Assembly (NCBI GenBank): GCA_945861155.1
Contig: CAMATN010000027.1
Span: 1-45,448 of the forward strand
DNA: 45,448 nucleotides
Source of the DNA: Rhizobium sp. Q54
Lineage (GTDB): Bacteria; Pseudomonadota; Alphaproteobacteria; ATCC43930; CGMCC-115725
Reading direction: 5' to 3'
Shown here: piece by piece, positions 1 through 7,021 of the stretch
Numbering within the stretch: position 1 is the stretch's first letter
How the letters are laid out: each line of letters opens with the position of its first letter
The notes under the pieces: model-generated
Told to the model about the DNA's origin: nothing
The model's database searches: none
What the model saw: the letters and a program-made list of their open reading frames with translations, nothing else
Position numbers and translations under genes: made by a program

Positions 1-18
1 GATGTCATTAAGAAATAA

Positions 19-61
19 CCTCATCCTGAGGAGCCCGCAACGCGGGCGTCTCGAAGGACGC
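19..61. repeat. Palindromic intergenic repeat, family A
   Basis: A 43-base unit beginning CCTCATCCTGAGGAGCCCGC and ending CTCGAAGGACG, with an internal hairpin (GCCCGC, AA, GCGGGC). The same unit occurs as an inverted pair at 16121-16237, so it is a dispersed repeat rather than part of a gene. Units of this type are frequent between genes in alphaproteobacteria. It lies beyond the stop codon of the flavin monooxygenase at 103. Confidence 0.75.
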
Positions 62-102
62 ACGGCGGCGGTCCCGGTGATCGCAGATACCATCACAGAC
101 TC

Positions 103-1314
103 TCAGCCCTCCGCCGCCGGGTCAACATCCTGCGCGCCAACCGTGCGATAACGGTATTCGTCGGGCACCGCGCGGCCGGTGTCGGTGAAGGCGCGGCGCA
201 CCGCCTCGACATTGTTGCCGAGAATGCGGCGGCGATTGACGCGGATCCAATTGTTGGAGCCGACCAGCGGCGCGACCGAACCCTGGAAATGCGGCATCAC
301 ATAGCGCGCGAACAGTTCATAGCTTTTCATCGTCTGCTCGCGGTTGGCCCATTCATGGGCGCGGAACATAACAGCGCCAAACCCGCCGTCGCTGGCCGCG
401 AGCAACCGCTCGATAACCCGGATCGCCGTGTCGGGCGAGCCGACCAGCGTCGTCAGCGCGTTGACCCCGTCGCGCACCGGGTCCTTGGAGGCGCCGGGCA
501 CGCGGCCGAGCGTTTCCTCGAAATAACTCGTGGTCTCGAGCCGCTCGCCGGCTTTGACCTGGCGCAGCGCCTCCTCGTCGTCCTCGGCGATGTGCATGCC
601 GACGACGATGCGCCAATCCTTGCGGTTCATCGTGGCGCCGTGCTGCGCCGCGGTTTCCTCGGCGATGCGCCACTGCGCCGCCATCGCCTCGGGGCCGCCC
701 GGCAGCCCGGCGCCGATCGACAACACCCCGAGCCCGTGCTTGCCGGCCGCGACCATGCCGAACGGGGTGATCGTGCTGGCGACCGCGATATGAAAGCGCG
801 GGTCGGAATAGGGCGCCAGATGGAGCCGCGCCTCGCGCAGCTCGAACCAGTCGGTCTGCATCGTCACCGGCTCGTTGCACCGCAACAGGCGTAGGATCGC
901 GTCGAGCGACTCTTCCATGCGGCGGCGCAGATGCACCGGCTCGATGCCCATCATGTAGGCGTCCGACGGCAGCGCGCCGGGGCCAACGCCGAGCATGACC
1001 CGGCCGCGCGTCATGTGGTCGAGCTGCACGAAACGCTGCGCCACCAGGAACGGGTGGTGGTAGGGCAGGCTCGTCACCCCGGAGCCGAGCCTGATGTGGC
1101 GGGTGCGTTCGGCCGCCTGGGCGATGAAGAGTTCGGGCGAGGCGATGACCTCCCAGCCAGCCGAATGGTGCTCGCCGATCCAGGCCTCGTCATAGCCGAG
1201 CCAGTCGAGCCACTCGACCAACTCCATGTCGCGCGCCATCGCCAGGGTCGGGTTCTCGCCGAGGCGGTGAAACGGCGCCAGAAAAATGCCGAATTTCATG
1301 CCGCGCTGCGCCAT
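103..1314 (-). CDS. LLM class flavin-dependent monooxygenase (LimB-like)
   Basis: A 403-residue bacterial-luciferase-like TIM-barrel enzyme. The N-terminal strand MKFGIFLAPF, the AWIGEHHS motif and the HIRLGSGV and GRVMLGVGPG segments mark the long LLM subgroup that includes limonene monooxygenase. Members use reduced FMN, supplied by a separate reductase, to oxygenate a small organic substrate in the cytoplasm; the substrate here is unknown. The start was set at ATG 1314 because GGAGGA lies 8 bases upstream; an in-frame TTG at 1329 overlaps that Shine-Dalgarno sequence, and ATG 1299 is a further alternative. It diverges from the small monooxygenase at 1388, leaving 73 bases for both promoters, and has a paralogue at 2590. 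Confidence 0.88.
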   Translation of the reverse strand: MAQRGMKFGIFLAPFHRLGENPTLAMARDMELVEWLDWLGYDEAWIGEHHSAGWEVIASPELFIAQAAERTRHIRLGSGVTSLPYHHPFLVAQRFVQLDHMTRGRVMLGVGPGALPSDAYMMGIEPVHLRRRMEESLDAILRLLRCNEPVTMQTDWFELREARLHLAPYSDPRFHIAVASTITPFGMVAAGKHGLGVLSIGAGLPGGPEAMAAQWRIAEETAAQHGATMNRKDWRIVVGMHIAEDDEEALRQVKAGERLETTSYFEETLGRVPGASKDPVRDGVNALTTLVGSPDTAIRVIERLLAASDGGFGAVMFRAHEWANREQTMKSYELFARYVMPHFQGSVAPLVGSNNWIRVNRRRILGNNVEAVRRAFTDTGRAVPDEYRYRTVGAQDVDPAAEG

Positions 1315-1387
1315 CGATCTATCCTCCAATTGCGAGCGGCTTTATCCTGCCCGGATTACGCGATCGAAAGCAAAAAGGGAAACCGCC

Positions 1388-1693
1388 ATGATCCATGTCC
1401 TCGCCATCATCACGACCAAGCCCGGCAAGCGCGACGAGGTGCTGGCCGCGTTCCGCGCCAACATGGCGGCGGTGCACGCCGAAGCGGGTTGCATCGAGTA
1501 CGGCCCGGTGATCGACGCCGAGGGCGGCGCCGGCGCGAAATTCGGCGCGGACGGTTTTGTCGTCGTCGAGAAATGGGAAAGCCTCGACCATCTGAAGGCG
1601 CACGCCGCCTCGCCCCACATGGCCGCCTACGCCGGCAAGACCCGCGACCTCCTCGCCAACCGCGAGATCCACGTGATGTCGCCGGCTGCGTAG
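1388..1693 (+). CDS. Antibiotic biosynthesis monooxygenase (ABM) domain protein, YgiN-like
   Basis: A 101-residue single-domain ABM protein, the usual length for the YgiN/quinol monooxygenase group. It opens with MIHVLAIITTKPGK, continues with AGCIEYGP, and contains the FVVVEKWES and SPHM segments typical of this dimeric ferredoxin-like fold. Family members oxidise quinols or polyketide phenols without a cofactor; which substrate is used here cannot be seen. The ATG at 1388 has AAGGGA upstream and matches the family N-terminus, although the frame is open further upstream. It diverges from the flavin monooxygenase at 1314, which suggests a shared control region and possibly a shared pathway. 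Confidence 0.85.
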   Translation: MIHVLAIITTKPGKRDEVLAAFRANMAAVHAEAGCIEYGPVIDAEGGAGAKFGADGFVVVEKWESLDHLKAHAASPHMAAYAGKTRDLLANREIHVMSPAA

Positions 1694-1711
1694 GGCATTC
1701 GACAAGACTGC

Positions 1712-2017
1712 CTACGCCGCGGCATCCTCGCGGGGATGCACGTCGCGCTCGATTGCCGGCCCGAGCTCGGCGAGCGTGCGCGACAGATCGTAGGCCGATT
1801 GCAGGTTGAGCCAGAACTCGGGGGAGGTGCCGAAATAGCGGCCGAGGCGGAGCGCCGTGTCGGCGGAGACGGCGCGCGGCTTCTCGGTGCGTAGAATATC
1901 GCCGATGCGGGTCGCCGGAACGCGCAGCGCAAGCGCGAGCGCGTTGGCCGAGAGGCCGAGAGGCTTCATGAATTCCTCGCGGAGAACTTCCCCGGGAGCG
2001 GTATGGATGCGCCCCAT
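1712..2017 (-). CDS. higA: HigA-family antitoxin (XRE helix-turn-helix)
   Basis: A 101-residue addiction-module antidote of the HigA group. It begins MGRIHTAPGEVLREEF and continues with a LGLSANALALALRVPATRI helix-turn-helix, then the conserved SPEFWLNLQSAYDL segment. The protein should bind HigB and repress its own operon. AAGGA lies 8 bases before the ATG. It follows the toxin gene by 12 bases, in the toxin-first order usual for higBA. The antitoxin frame is intact although the toxin frame is not, so it may now act only as a regulator or as protection against other HigB toxins. Confidence 0.88.
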   Translation of the reverse strand: MGRIHTAPGEVLREEFMKPLGLSANALALALRVPATRIGDILRTEKPRAVSADTALRLGRYFGTSPEFWLNLQSAYDLSRTLAELGPAIERDVHPREDAAA

Positions 2018-2029
2018 CGACTGATTCCT

Positions 2030-2223
2030 TCAGTGGTAATCGACGATCTCGACCAGCTCGGCCCCGGCTTCGCTCCACACAAAACAGATGCGCCACTGAT
2101 CGTTGATACGAATGCTGTGCTGGCCGCGACGATCTCCCTGCAACGCTTCGAGGCGGCGAAGTTCGGGCACGGTTTCGCCTCGGTATAGCGCCTCGGTGCG
2201 CCTGTCCTGAACGACCGTATCAC
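2030..2223 (-). pseudogene. higB: HigB-family toxin, frameshifted near its start
   Basis: The body of a RelE/ParE-fold HigB toxin is clear (RRTEALYRGETVPELRRLEA, then SIRINDQWRICFVW). HigB normally cleaves mRNA on the ribosome. The expected start, GTG at 2223 followed by VIRSFR, is in one frame, while the toxin body from about 2205 is in another. Restoring one base at the AGGAC tract (around 2205) gives a continuous VIRSFRDRRTEALYRGE, the usual N-terminus. The toxin frame alone could be read from an upstream codon at 2296, but that gives an N-terminus unlike the family. This is either a real inactivating deletion or a sequencing error in a short G run. Confidence 0.75.
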
Positions 2224-2232
2224 CGGGATCAG

Positions 2233-2253
2233 ATATGACGTTTTGCGTTATAT
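2233..2253. promoter_or_regulatory. Candidate higBA operator palindrome
   Basis: ATATGACG, a 5-base spacer TTTTG, then CGTTATAT: 8-base arms matching at 7 positions, 10 bases upstream of the toxin GTG. It is AT-rich within a GC-rich window and sits where HigA antitoxins usually bind to autoregulate. The operator role is inferred from position and symmetry. Confidence 0.45.
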
Positions 2254-2316
2254 GTGAACCATACAAGGCTGAGCAGAGTTCACTTGATCGTGTCACAATT
2301 CATCGATCTGACCCTG

Positions 2317-2409
2317 CCGTCATGGCCGGGCTTGTCCCGGCCATCCACGATTTTGCGCCAGGAGATGCCCGAAGACATGGATGCCCGGCACAAGGCCGGG
2401 CATGACGGG
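2317..2409. repeat. Inverted intergenic repeat, family B
   Basis: Two arms of about 33 bases (2317-2349 and 2377-2409) are near reverse complements. The left arm carries GTCATGGCCGGGCTTGTCCC, and the right arm carries ATGCCCGGCACAAGGCCGGG. A further partial copy of the right-arm core, GCCGGGCATGACGGG, follows at once at about 2409. Together with the operator above, this explains most of the 366-base gap 2224-2589; the rest holds a short hairpin (GGGTCCG and CGGACCC arms, 2539-2563) 27 bases before the next gene and nothing else recognisable. Confidence 0.7.
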
Positions 2410-2589
2410 CCGGGCATGACGGGGATGTGTGTCTCAATCAGCGAATCCCTGCTTAGCGGGCCGCGAGCGAGCGCAGGGCACACAAGCCGGGAATTTGCTT
2501 GCCGGATGCGTGGGCAATCGCCGACGATCGGCCGAGGTGGGTCCGCCTCCGACTTTCGGACCCCGAGCCATCGGCAAAGGCACCGCGAC

Positions 2590-3780
2590 ATGAGCGAATC
2601 CTATCTGAAGAGCGGCATTTTTCTCGCGCCGTTTCACAATCACGACGAAAACCCGACGCTGTCGATCGAGCGCGACCTGGAACTCCTCGAGCATCTCGAC
2701 CGGCTCAATTATCACGAGGCGTGGATCGGCGAGCATCATTCGGGCGGGTTCGAGCTGATCGCCTGCCCGGAGATGTTCATCGCCGCCGCGGCCCAGCGCA
2801 CCCGCCACATCCGGCTCGGCACCGGGGTCGTGTCGCTGCCCTACCACAACCCGTTCATGCTGGCCGACCGCATGGTTCAGCTCGACCACATGACGCGCGG
2901 CCGGGCGATGTTCGGGGTCGGGCCCGGCGCTCTCGTCCACGACGCGCTGAAGGTCGGCATCGACCCCGGCAAGCAGCGCCAGATGATGAACGAGGCGCTT
3001 GAGGTCATTGTGCCGCTGTTGCGCGGCGAGACCGTAAGCCGCAAGACCGACTGGTTCGAACTGGTCGAGGCGCAGTTGCAATTGCGTTCGTACACCAGGC
3101 CGACGATGGAACTGGCGGTCGCCGCGGCGCGCTCGCCGTCCGGGTCGCTGGCCGCCGGCAAATACGGCATCGGCATGCTGTCGATCGGCGGCACCAGCCC
3201 GATGGCGATGGAGGCGCATACCCGCAATTGGGGGCTCTACGAGGAGACCGCGCGGGCCAACGGGCATGTGCCGGACCGCAAGGACTGGCGCGTCGTCGGC
3301 CTGTTCCACATCGCCGAGACCCGTGAGGAGGCGCGCCGCAACGTACAGTTCGGGGTGCAGCCCTTCGCCGATTATTTCCGCGACGTGGCGACCTTCCCGA
3401 TCATCCCGCCCGATGTCCCCGATCCGTATCAGTGGCTGATCGAGAGCGGCACCGGCTGCATCGGCACGCCCGACGACGCGATCGCCTATATCGAGCGTTT
3501 GATGGTCGGCTCGGGCGGCTTTGGCGTGATCTGCGAACTCGCCCAGAACTGGGCCGATTGGGACGCAACCAAAAAGCATTACGAGCTGATGGCCCGCTTC
3601 GTGCACCCGCGTTTCCAGCAGAGCCGCGAGCGGTTGCGCGAGAGCTACGATTACGCCACGACCCATCATGTCGACTTCACCGGTCAGGCCAGCGCGGCGA
3701 TCCAGGCCGAAATCGACCGGCACGCCGCCCGTCGCGCCGCCGGAGAGAATAGCGGGGAGAAAAAGGCCGCGGCGGAGTAG
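2590..3780 (+). CDS. LLM class flavin-dependent monooxygenase (LimB-like)
   Basis: A 396-residue paralogue of the enzyme at 103-1314, with the same landmarks in order: SGIFLAPFHNHDENPTL, AWIGEHHSGG, HIRLGTGVVSLPYHNPF, MTRGRAMFGVGPGAL. It is expected to be an FMNH2-dependent monooxygenase of unknown substrate. The ATG at 2590 gives the family N-terminus; the frame is open back to 2254, but that part covers repeat DNA. No strong Shine-Dalgarno is visible (AAAGGCA about 9 bases upstream). The C-terminal tail is rich in Ala, Arg, Glu and Lys. The stop codon lies inside a perfect 24-base palindrome, and ubiK follows on the same strand. Confidence 0.87.
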   Translation: MSESYLKSGIFLAPFHNHDENPTLSIERDLELLEHLDRLNYHEAWIGEHHSGGFELIACPEMFIAAAAQRTRHIRLGTGVVSLPYHNPFMLADRMVQLDHMTRGRAMFGVGPGALVHDALKVGIDPGKQRQMMNEALEVIVPLLRGETVSRKTDWFELVEAQLQLRSYTRPTMELAVAAARSPSGSLAAGKYGIGMLSIGGTSPMAMEAHTRNWGLYEETARANGHVPDRKDWRVVGLFHIAETREEARRNVQFGVQPFADYFRDVATFPIIPPDVPDPYQWLIESGTGCIGTPDDAIAYIERLMVGSGGFGVICELAQNWADWDATKKHYELMARFVHPRFQQSRERLRESYDYATTHHVDFTGQASAAIQAEIDRHAARRAAGENSGEKKAAAE

Positions 3781-3797
3781 CCCGGCCGGGCTACTCC
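3774..3797. repeat. Perfect 24-base palindrome over the stop codon
   Basis: The half-site GGAGTAGCCCGG is followed immediately by its exact reverse complement. The TAG stop of the flavin monooxygenase is within the left half. As RNA it could fold into a strong stem, but no T-run follows, so it is not a classical terminator. It ends about 36 bases before the ubiK start. Confidence 0.8.
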
Positions 3798-3833
3798 GGG
3801 GGATTGCGGCCCAGGCAGGCGGAGGATAGCGCG

Positions 3834-4124
3834 ATGCAGAGCCAGAACCGGTTCTTCGACGATATGGCGCGGGTGGCGGCGGGCGCGGTCGGCGCCTTGT
3901 CGGGCGTGCGCGGCGAGATCGAGGCGCGCTTTCGCGATCAGCTGGAACGCGTGCTGGCCGGCATGGATCTGGTCAGCCGCGAGGAATTCGAGGCGGTCAA
4001 GGCGATGGCCGCCAAGGCCCGCGAGGAACAGGAAATGCTGCGGGACCGGGTCGAGGCCCTGGAAGCGCGGCTCGCTGCTTTGGGGCAAGGCGCCCAGCGC
4101 GTCGAGGGTCCCTCAACCGCCTGA
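3834..4124 (+). CDS. ubiK: UbiK-family accessory factor for ubiquinone biosynthesis
   Basis: A 96-residue BMFP (YqiC/UbiK) protein. It opens MQSQNRFFDDMARVAAGA, the conserved amphipathic N-terminal region. The middle segment VSREEFEAVKAMAAKAREE leads into a C-terminal coiled coil (LRDRVEALEARLAAL). In Enterobacteria UbiK supports the aerobic ubiquinone-modifying enzymes as part of a soluble lipid-handling complex with UbiJ; that role is carried over by family. The start at 3834 was chosen because family members begin at MQSQN-like residues; an in-frame start at 3804 is possible. The COQ9-like gene at 5708 may belong to the same theme. Confidence 0.85.
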   Translation: MQSQNRFFDDMARVAAGAVGALSGVRGEIEARFRDQLERVLAGMDLVSREEFEAVKAMAAKAREEQEMLRDRVEALEARLAALGQGAQRVEGPSTA

Positions 4125-4250
4125 GGCCAGCCGCCACTGGGAGCGCTAAATCTAGTCTTGCCAGCGCGGCCCCGCTTTGGCAGCGTAGCTATCAGGAACC
4201 CTGTCGTCGTCTCCAAGCAGCCGGGCGAATCATCCGGGAGGAGTGACCAG

Positions 4251-4316
4251 ATGGATCATCCAACCGACAGCTCCGCCGAATCGTCTCGTCGAGTCGCCTC
4301 CAGGAGGGCGCGATGA
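4251..4316 (+). CDS. Possible 21-residue leader ORF coupled to ybjN
   Basis: ATG at 4251 is preceded by GGGAGGAG, as strong a ribosome site as any in this region. The frame encodes MDHPTDSSAESSRRVASRRAR and stops at 4316, overlapping the ybjN ATG by four bases (ATGA). This arrangement would translationally couple the two. The peptide is Ser/Arg-rich with no known motif. It could be a regulatory leader, a real micro-protein, or chance. Evidence is the ribosome site and the overlap only. Confidence 0.4.
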   Translation: MDHPTDSSAESSRRVASRRAR

Positions 4317-4819
4317 CCTCAGTTTCCATGGTCGAAGTTCATTCTCCAACCGGCAATCCGATCGATCTGGTCGAAGAAATCGTTGTCGCCAACGATTGGG
4401 CGCACGACCGCGCCAGCGAGGAGGAGATGGTCGTCGAAATCTCCGGCCGCTGGGGCGATTACCATTTGTATTTCCTGTGGCAGGAGGATTTGAGCGCGCT
4501 GCATTTTTCCTGCGGCTTCGACATGAAGGTGCCGAAACGACGGCGCGGCCCGTTTTACGAGTTGCTGGCGTTGGCCAACGAGCGGCTGTGGCTCGGGCAT
4601 TTCGACCTCGCGGCCGGCGACACCTCGCCGGCGTTCCGCTATGCGGTGCTGCTGCGCGGCATCGGAACCGCAAGCTCGGAGCAGGTCGAGGACCTCGTCG
4701 ACATCGCGGTGTCGGAGTGCGAGCGCTTCTATCCGGCATTCCAGCTGGTGATCTGGGGCGGAAAATCGCCGGAAGAAGCAATGGCGACGGCGATGATCGA
4801 ACCGATCGGCGAGGCCTGA
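4313..4819 (+). CDS. YbjN domain-containing protein
   Basis: A 168-residue YbjN-fold protein (type III secretion chaperone-like fold). Seen features are an early DLVEEIVVANDW, the EMVVEISGRWGDYHLYFLW strand pair, LSALHFSCGFDMKVPKRRR, and a C-terminal segment ending AFQLVIWGGKSPEEAMATA. Its biochemical role is unknown; the fold suggests a protein-binding function. AGGAGG lies 5 bases before the ATG, and the start overlaps the 21-residue ORF by four bases. proC follows after 35 bases on the same strand, and the ybjN-proC pairing is common in alphaproteobacteria. Confidence 0.82.
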   Translation: MTSVSMVEVHSPTGNPIDLVEEIVVANDWAHDRASEEEMVVEISGRWGDYHLYFLWQEDLSALHFSCGFDMKVPKRRRGPFYELLALANERLWLGHFDLAAGDTSPAFRYAVLLRGIGTASSEQVEDLVDIAVSECERFYPAFQLVIWGGKSPEEAMATAMIEPIGEA

Positions 4820-4854
4820 TCGGCGACAGGCGATTTGAGCGGGGATAAGTCGCG

Positions 4855-5691
4855 ATGAACGCGGCAGCATCGATGCAGGCGAAAGCGGACACGATCGTGC
4901 TCGTCGGCTGCGGCCACATGGGATCGGCGATGCTGCGCGGCTGGCTCGCCCGTGACGCGGCGCGGCGCTTTCTGGTGATCGAGCCGGAAGGGGCACCGGG
5001 CGCGCTCGCCCAGGCCGCGGAAATCGCCTGGCATCGCGCCGCGGAGGAACTTCCGACCGATCTTGTCCCCGACGCGGTGGTGTTTGCGGTCAAGCCGCAA
5101 ATCATCGATCAGGTTGTGCCGGCCTATCGAAGCTGGGTGACGCCGCGCACGCTGTTCGTGTCGATCGCCGCCGGCACGACGATTGCCGGCATTGCCCGCC
5201 ATTTGGGCGAGGATGCCGCAATCATTCGCTGCATGCCGAACACGCCGGCCGCGATTGGCCGCGCCATCACCGTCGCCTGCCCCAATCCGCGGGTCGGCGC
5301 CGCGCAACGCCTGCTGTGCGACGCGCTGCTCGCCGCGATCGGCGACAGCGCCTGGGTCGAGGACGAGGCGCTGATGGATGCGGTCACCGCGGTGTCGGGC
5401 AGCGGCCCCGCCTATGTCTTTCTGCTGATCGAGGCGCTGGCCGAGGCGGGGGCGCGCGCCGGGCTGCCGGGCGATCTGGCGCTGCGCCTTGCTCGCGAGA
5501 CCGTCGCCGGCTCCGGCGCACTGGCGCGACTGTCGCCGGACACGCCGGCGCGGCTGCGCGAGAACGTGACAAGCCCGGGCGGCACCACCCGCGCGGCGCT
5601 CGATGTGTTGATGGCCCCGCACGGCCTGCCGGAATTGCTCGAACGCGCGGTCGCCGCGGCCACCGCCCGGTCTCGCGCTCTGGCCAACTGA
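4855..5691 (+). CDS. proC: Pyrroline-5-carboxylate reductase
   Basis: A 278-residue ProC, which reduces 1-pyrroline-5-carboxylate to proline with NAD(P)H, the last step of proline synthesis, in the cytoplasm. The N-terminal Rossmann motif is VLVGCGHMGSAML, followed by VFAVKPQ and the CMPNTPA motif. The C-terminal dimer domain has VSGSGPAYVFLLIEALAEAG and the signature VTSPGGTT. The length is normal. It sits 35 bases after ybjN and 16 bases before the TetR-fold gene, so the three are probably co-transcribed. Confidence 0.95.
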   Translation: MNAAASMQAKADTIVLVGCGHMGSAMLRGWLARDAARRFLVIEPEGAPGALAQAAEIAWHRAAEELPTDLVPDAVVFAVKPQIIDQVVPAYRSWVTPRTLFVSIAAGTTIAGIARHLGEDAAIIRCMPNTPAAIGRAITVACPNPRVGAAQRLLCDALLAAIGDSAWVEDEALMDAVTAVSGSGPAYVFLLIEALAEAGARAGLPGDLALRLARETVAGSGALARLSPDTPARLRENVTSPGGTTRAALDVLMAPHGLPELLERAVAAATARSRALAN

Positions 5692-5707
5692 TCGGGATCG
5701 CAGGGCG

Positions 5708-6400
5708 ATGACACCGGGCGCGGGATCGCCGCACGTATCAGGCGGCGCGGCCTTGTCGGCCGCGTCCTCCGCCGCGCCCTCGGGGGCGAGCGACACAGAC
5801 CGCCTGGTCGACGCCGCGATGCTCCTGATTGCGCGAGACGGCTGGCGGCGCCTGTCGATGGCGGCGGTCGGCGCCGCGGCGGATCTGCCGATCCTGCGCG
5901 TCTACCGTGCCTTGCCCTCACGCTCCGCCATTCTGTGCGCCTTCTTTCGCCGCATCGACGAGGCCGTGTTGAGCGCGCCTCCCGATGCCAAGACCGATGC
6001 TGATTCCGACGAGCGGCCGCGCGACCGGGTGTTCGATTTGCTGATGCGGCGTTTCGACGCGCTGACGCCCTACCGCGACGCTCTCGAGGTGCTTGGCCGC
6101 GAGTTGCCGGCCGACCCGGCGGCCGCGCTGGCCGCCGGAGCCGGGTTGCTGCGCTCGATGGCGTGGATGCTCGACGCCGCCGGGGTTTCGACGGTGGGTT
6201 TGGGCGGCGCCGTGGCGGTCAAGCTGACGACGGTGGCCTATTTGGCGACGCTGCGCGTCTGGCTGCGCGATGATTCGCCCGATCTTGCGCCGACCATGGC
6301 CGCGCTCGACCGGCGGCTGCGCGGCATCGAGCGCTGGTTCGGGTCGCGCCGGGGCGTCGGCCCAGGGCGGCAACCGGGACGCCAGCCGGCCGCGACCTGA
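5708..6400 (+). CDS. TetR-fold protein with a COQ9-like C-terminal tail
   Basis: A 230-residue protein. A low-complexity Ala/Ser-rich N-terminus of about 30 residues leads into a TetR helix-turn-helix (DRLVDAAMLLIARDGWRRLS, then PILRVYRALPSRSAILCAFF). The C-terminal part contains RVWLRDDSPDLAPTMAALDR, which resembles the C-terminal motif of the COQ9 ubiquinone-biosynthesis family (W-L-x-D-x-S-x-D-x-x-x-T-x-x-x-L-D-R-R). COQ9 itself is a TetR-fold lipid-binding protein. With ubiK three genes upstream, a quinone-related role is possible, but the helix-turn-helix looks complete and an ordinary TetR regulator cannot be excluded. The Arg/Gly/Pro-rich C-terminal end is unremarkable. Confidence 0.72.
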   Translation: MTPGAGSPHVSGGAALSAASSAAPSGASDTDRLVDAAMLLIARDGWRRLSMAAVGAAADLPILRVYRALPSRSAILCAFFRRIDEAVLSAPPDAKTDADSDERPRDRVFDLLMRRFDALTPYRDALEVLGRELPADPAAALAAGAGLLRSMAWMLDAAGVSTVGLGGAVAVKLTTVAYLATLRVWLRDDSPDLAPTMAALDRRLRGIERWFGSRRGVGPGRQPGRQPAAT

Positions 6401-6435
6401 AGGTGCGGCGGCGTTTGCTGCACCGCAAAAATATC

Positions 6436-6464
6436 TTGACGCCAGCGGCCAAGGCTACGATATA
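6436..6464 (+). promoter_or_regulatory. Candidate promoter for the phasin gene
   Basis: TTGACG at 6436, a 17-base spacer, then GATATA at 6459 (TATAGG at 6461 is an alternative -10). It lies 55 bases before the phasin ATG, in an AT-richer stretch, with the operator-like palindrome just after the -10. Confidence 0.45.
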
Positions 6465-6469
6465 GGTAA

Positions 6470-6484
6470 TTGTGCACTGCACAA
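6470..6484. promoter_or_regulatory. Candidate PhaR operator upstream of the phasin
   Basis: TTGTGCACTGCACAA is a perfect dyad: 7-base arms around a single C. It overlaps the expected transcription start of the phasin. PhaR repressors of alphaproteobacteria bind TGC/GCA-rich dyads in front of phasin genes and leave when polyhydroxybutyrate granules form. No phaR gene lies in this window, so binding is inferred. Confidence 0.55.
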
Positions 6485-6517
6485 AATCGCCGCGCCCCAG
6501 AACCGGAACCCCGCACC

Positions 6518-6952
6518 ATGGCCGATGCTCGTCAGAACCCGTTTGATATTGATGTGACCAAGATCTTTTCAGATTTTCGCTTTCGCCCGTTCGACCTCGA
6601 GGCGGTGTGGTCCGCCCAGCGCCGCAACATCGAAGCGCTGAGCCAGGCCAACCAGGCTGCCGTCGAGGGCGTCAATACGCTTGCCCGCCGGCAGATGGAG
6701 CTGACCCGCGAAACCTTCGAGGGTTTTTCGGCGTTGATGCGCGACCTGACCCAGCCGGTGTCGGCCGAGGACCGGATGGCCAAGAACGCCGATTACGCCA
6801 AGCAGATGCTGGATAAAGGCGTCACTCACGGTCGCGAGATCGCGACGATCGCCGCCAAGGCCGGCACCGATGCCGCCGAGATCCTGCAAAAGCGCGCCAC
6901 TGAAAGCCTCGACGAGATGCGCAATTTCGCGAGCCAGCAGACCCCGCGCTGA
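6518..6952 (+). CDS. Phasin family protein
   Basis: A 144-residue phasin that coats polyhydroxyalkanoate granules. It shows the family pattern of an N-terminal FDLEAVWSAQRRNIEALSQA helix, then NTLARRQMELTRETFEGFSA and long amphipathic helices to the end (MLDKGVTHGREIATIAAKAG). No signal peptide or membrane segment is present. The ATG at 6518 was chosen because it gives the family start MADARQNPF; the frame opens at 6470, inside the operator. A promoter and dyad lie upstream and a rho-independent terminator downstream, so this is a single-gene unit convergent with the histidine kinase. Confidence 0.9.
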   Translation: MADARQNPFDIDVTKIFSDFRFRPFDLEAVWSAQRRNIEALSQANQAAVEGVNTLARRQMELTRETFEGFSALMRDLTQPVSAEDRMAKNADYAKQMLDKGVTHGREIATIAAKAGTDAAEILQKRATESLDEMRNFASQQTPR

Positions 6953-6981
6953 TCGCATTAGCGACTTTGAAATTGCGGCCG

Positions 6982-7008
6982 AGGCCGTCCCATTCGGGGC
7001 GGCCTTTT
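6982..7008 (+). terminator. Rho-independent terminator of the phasin gene
   Basis: AGGCCGTCCC, loop ATTC, then GGGGCGGCCT (9 of 10 pairs) followed by TTT. It starts 30 bases past the phasin stop and ends just before the end of the opposing kinase gene. Confidence 0.7.
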
Positions 7009-7021
7009 CCGTGCCGGGATT

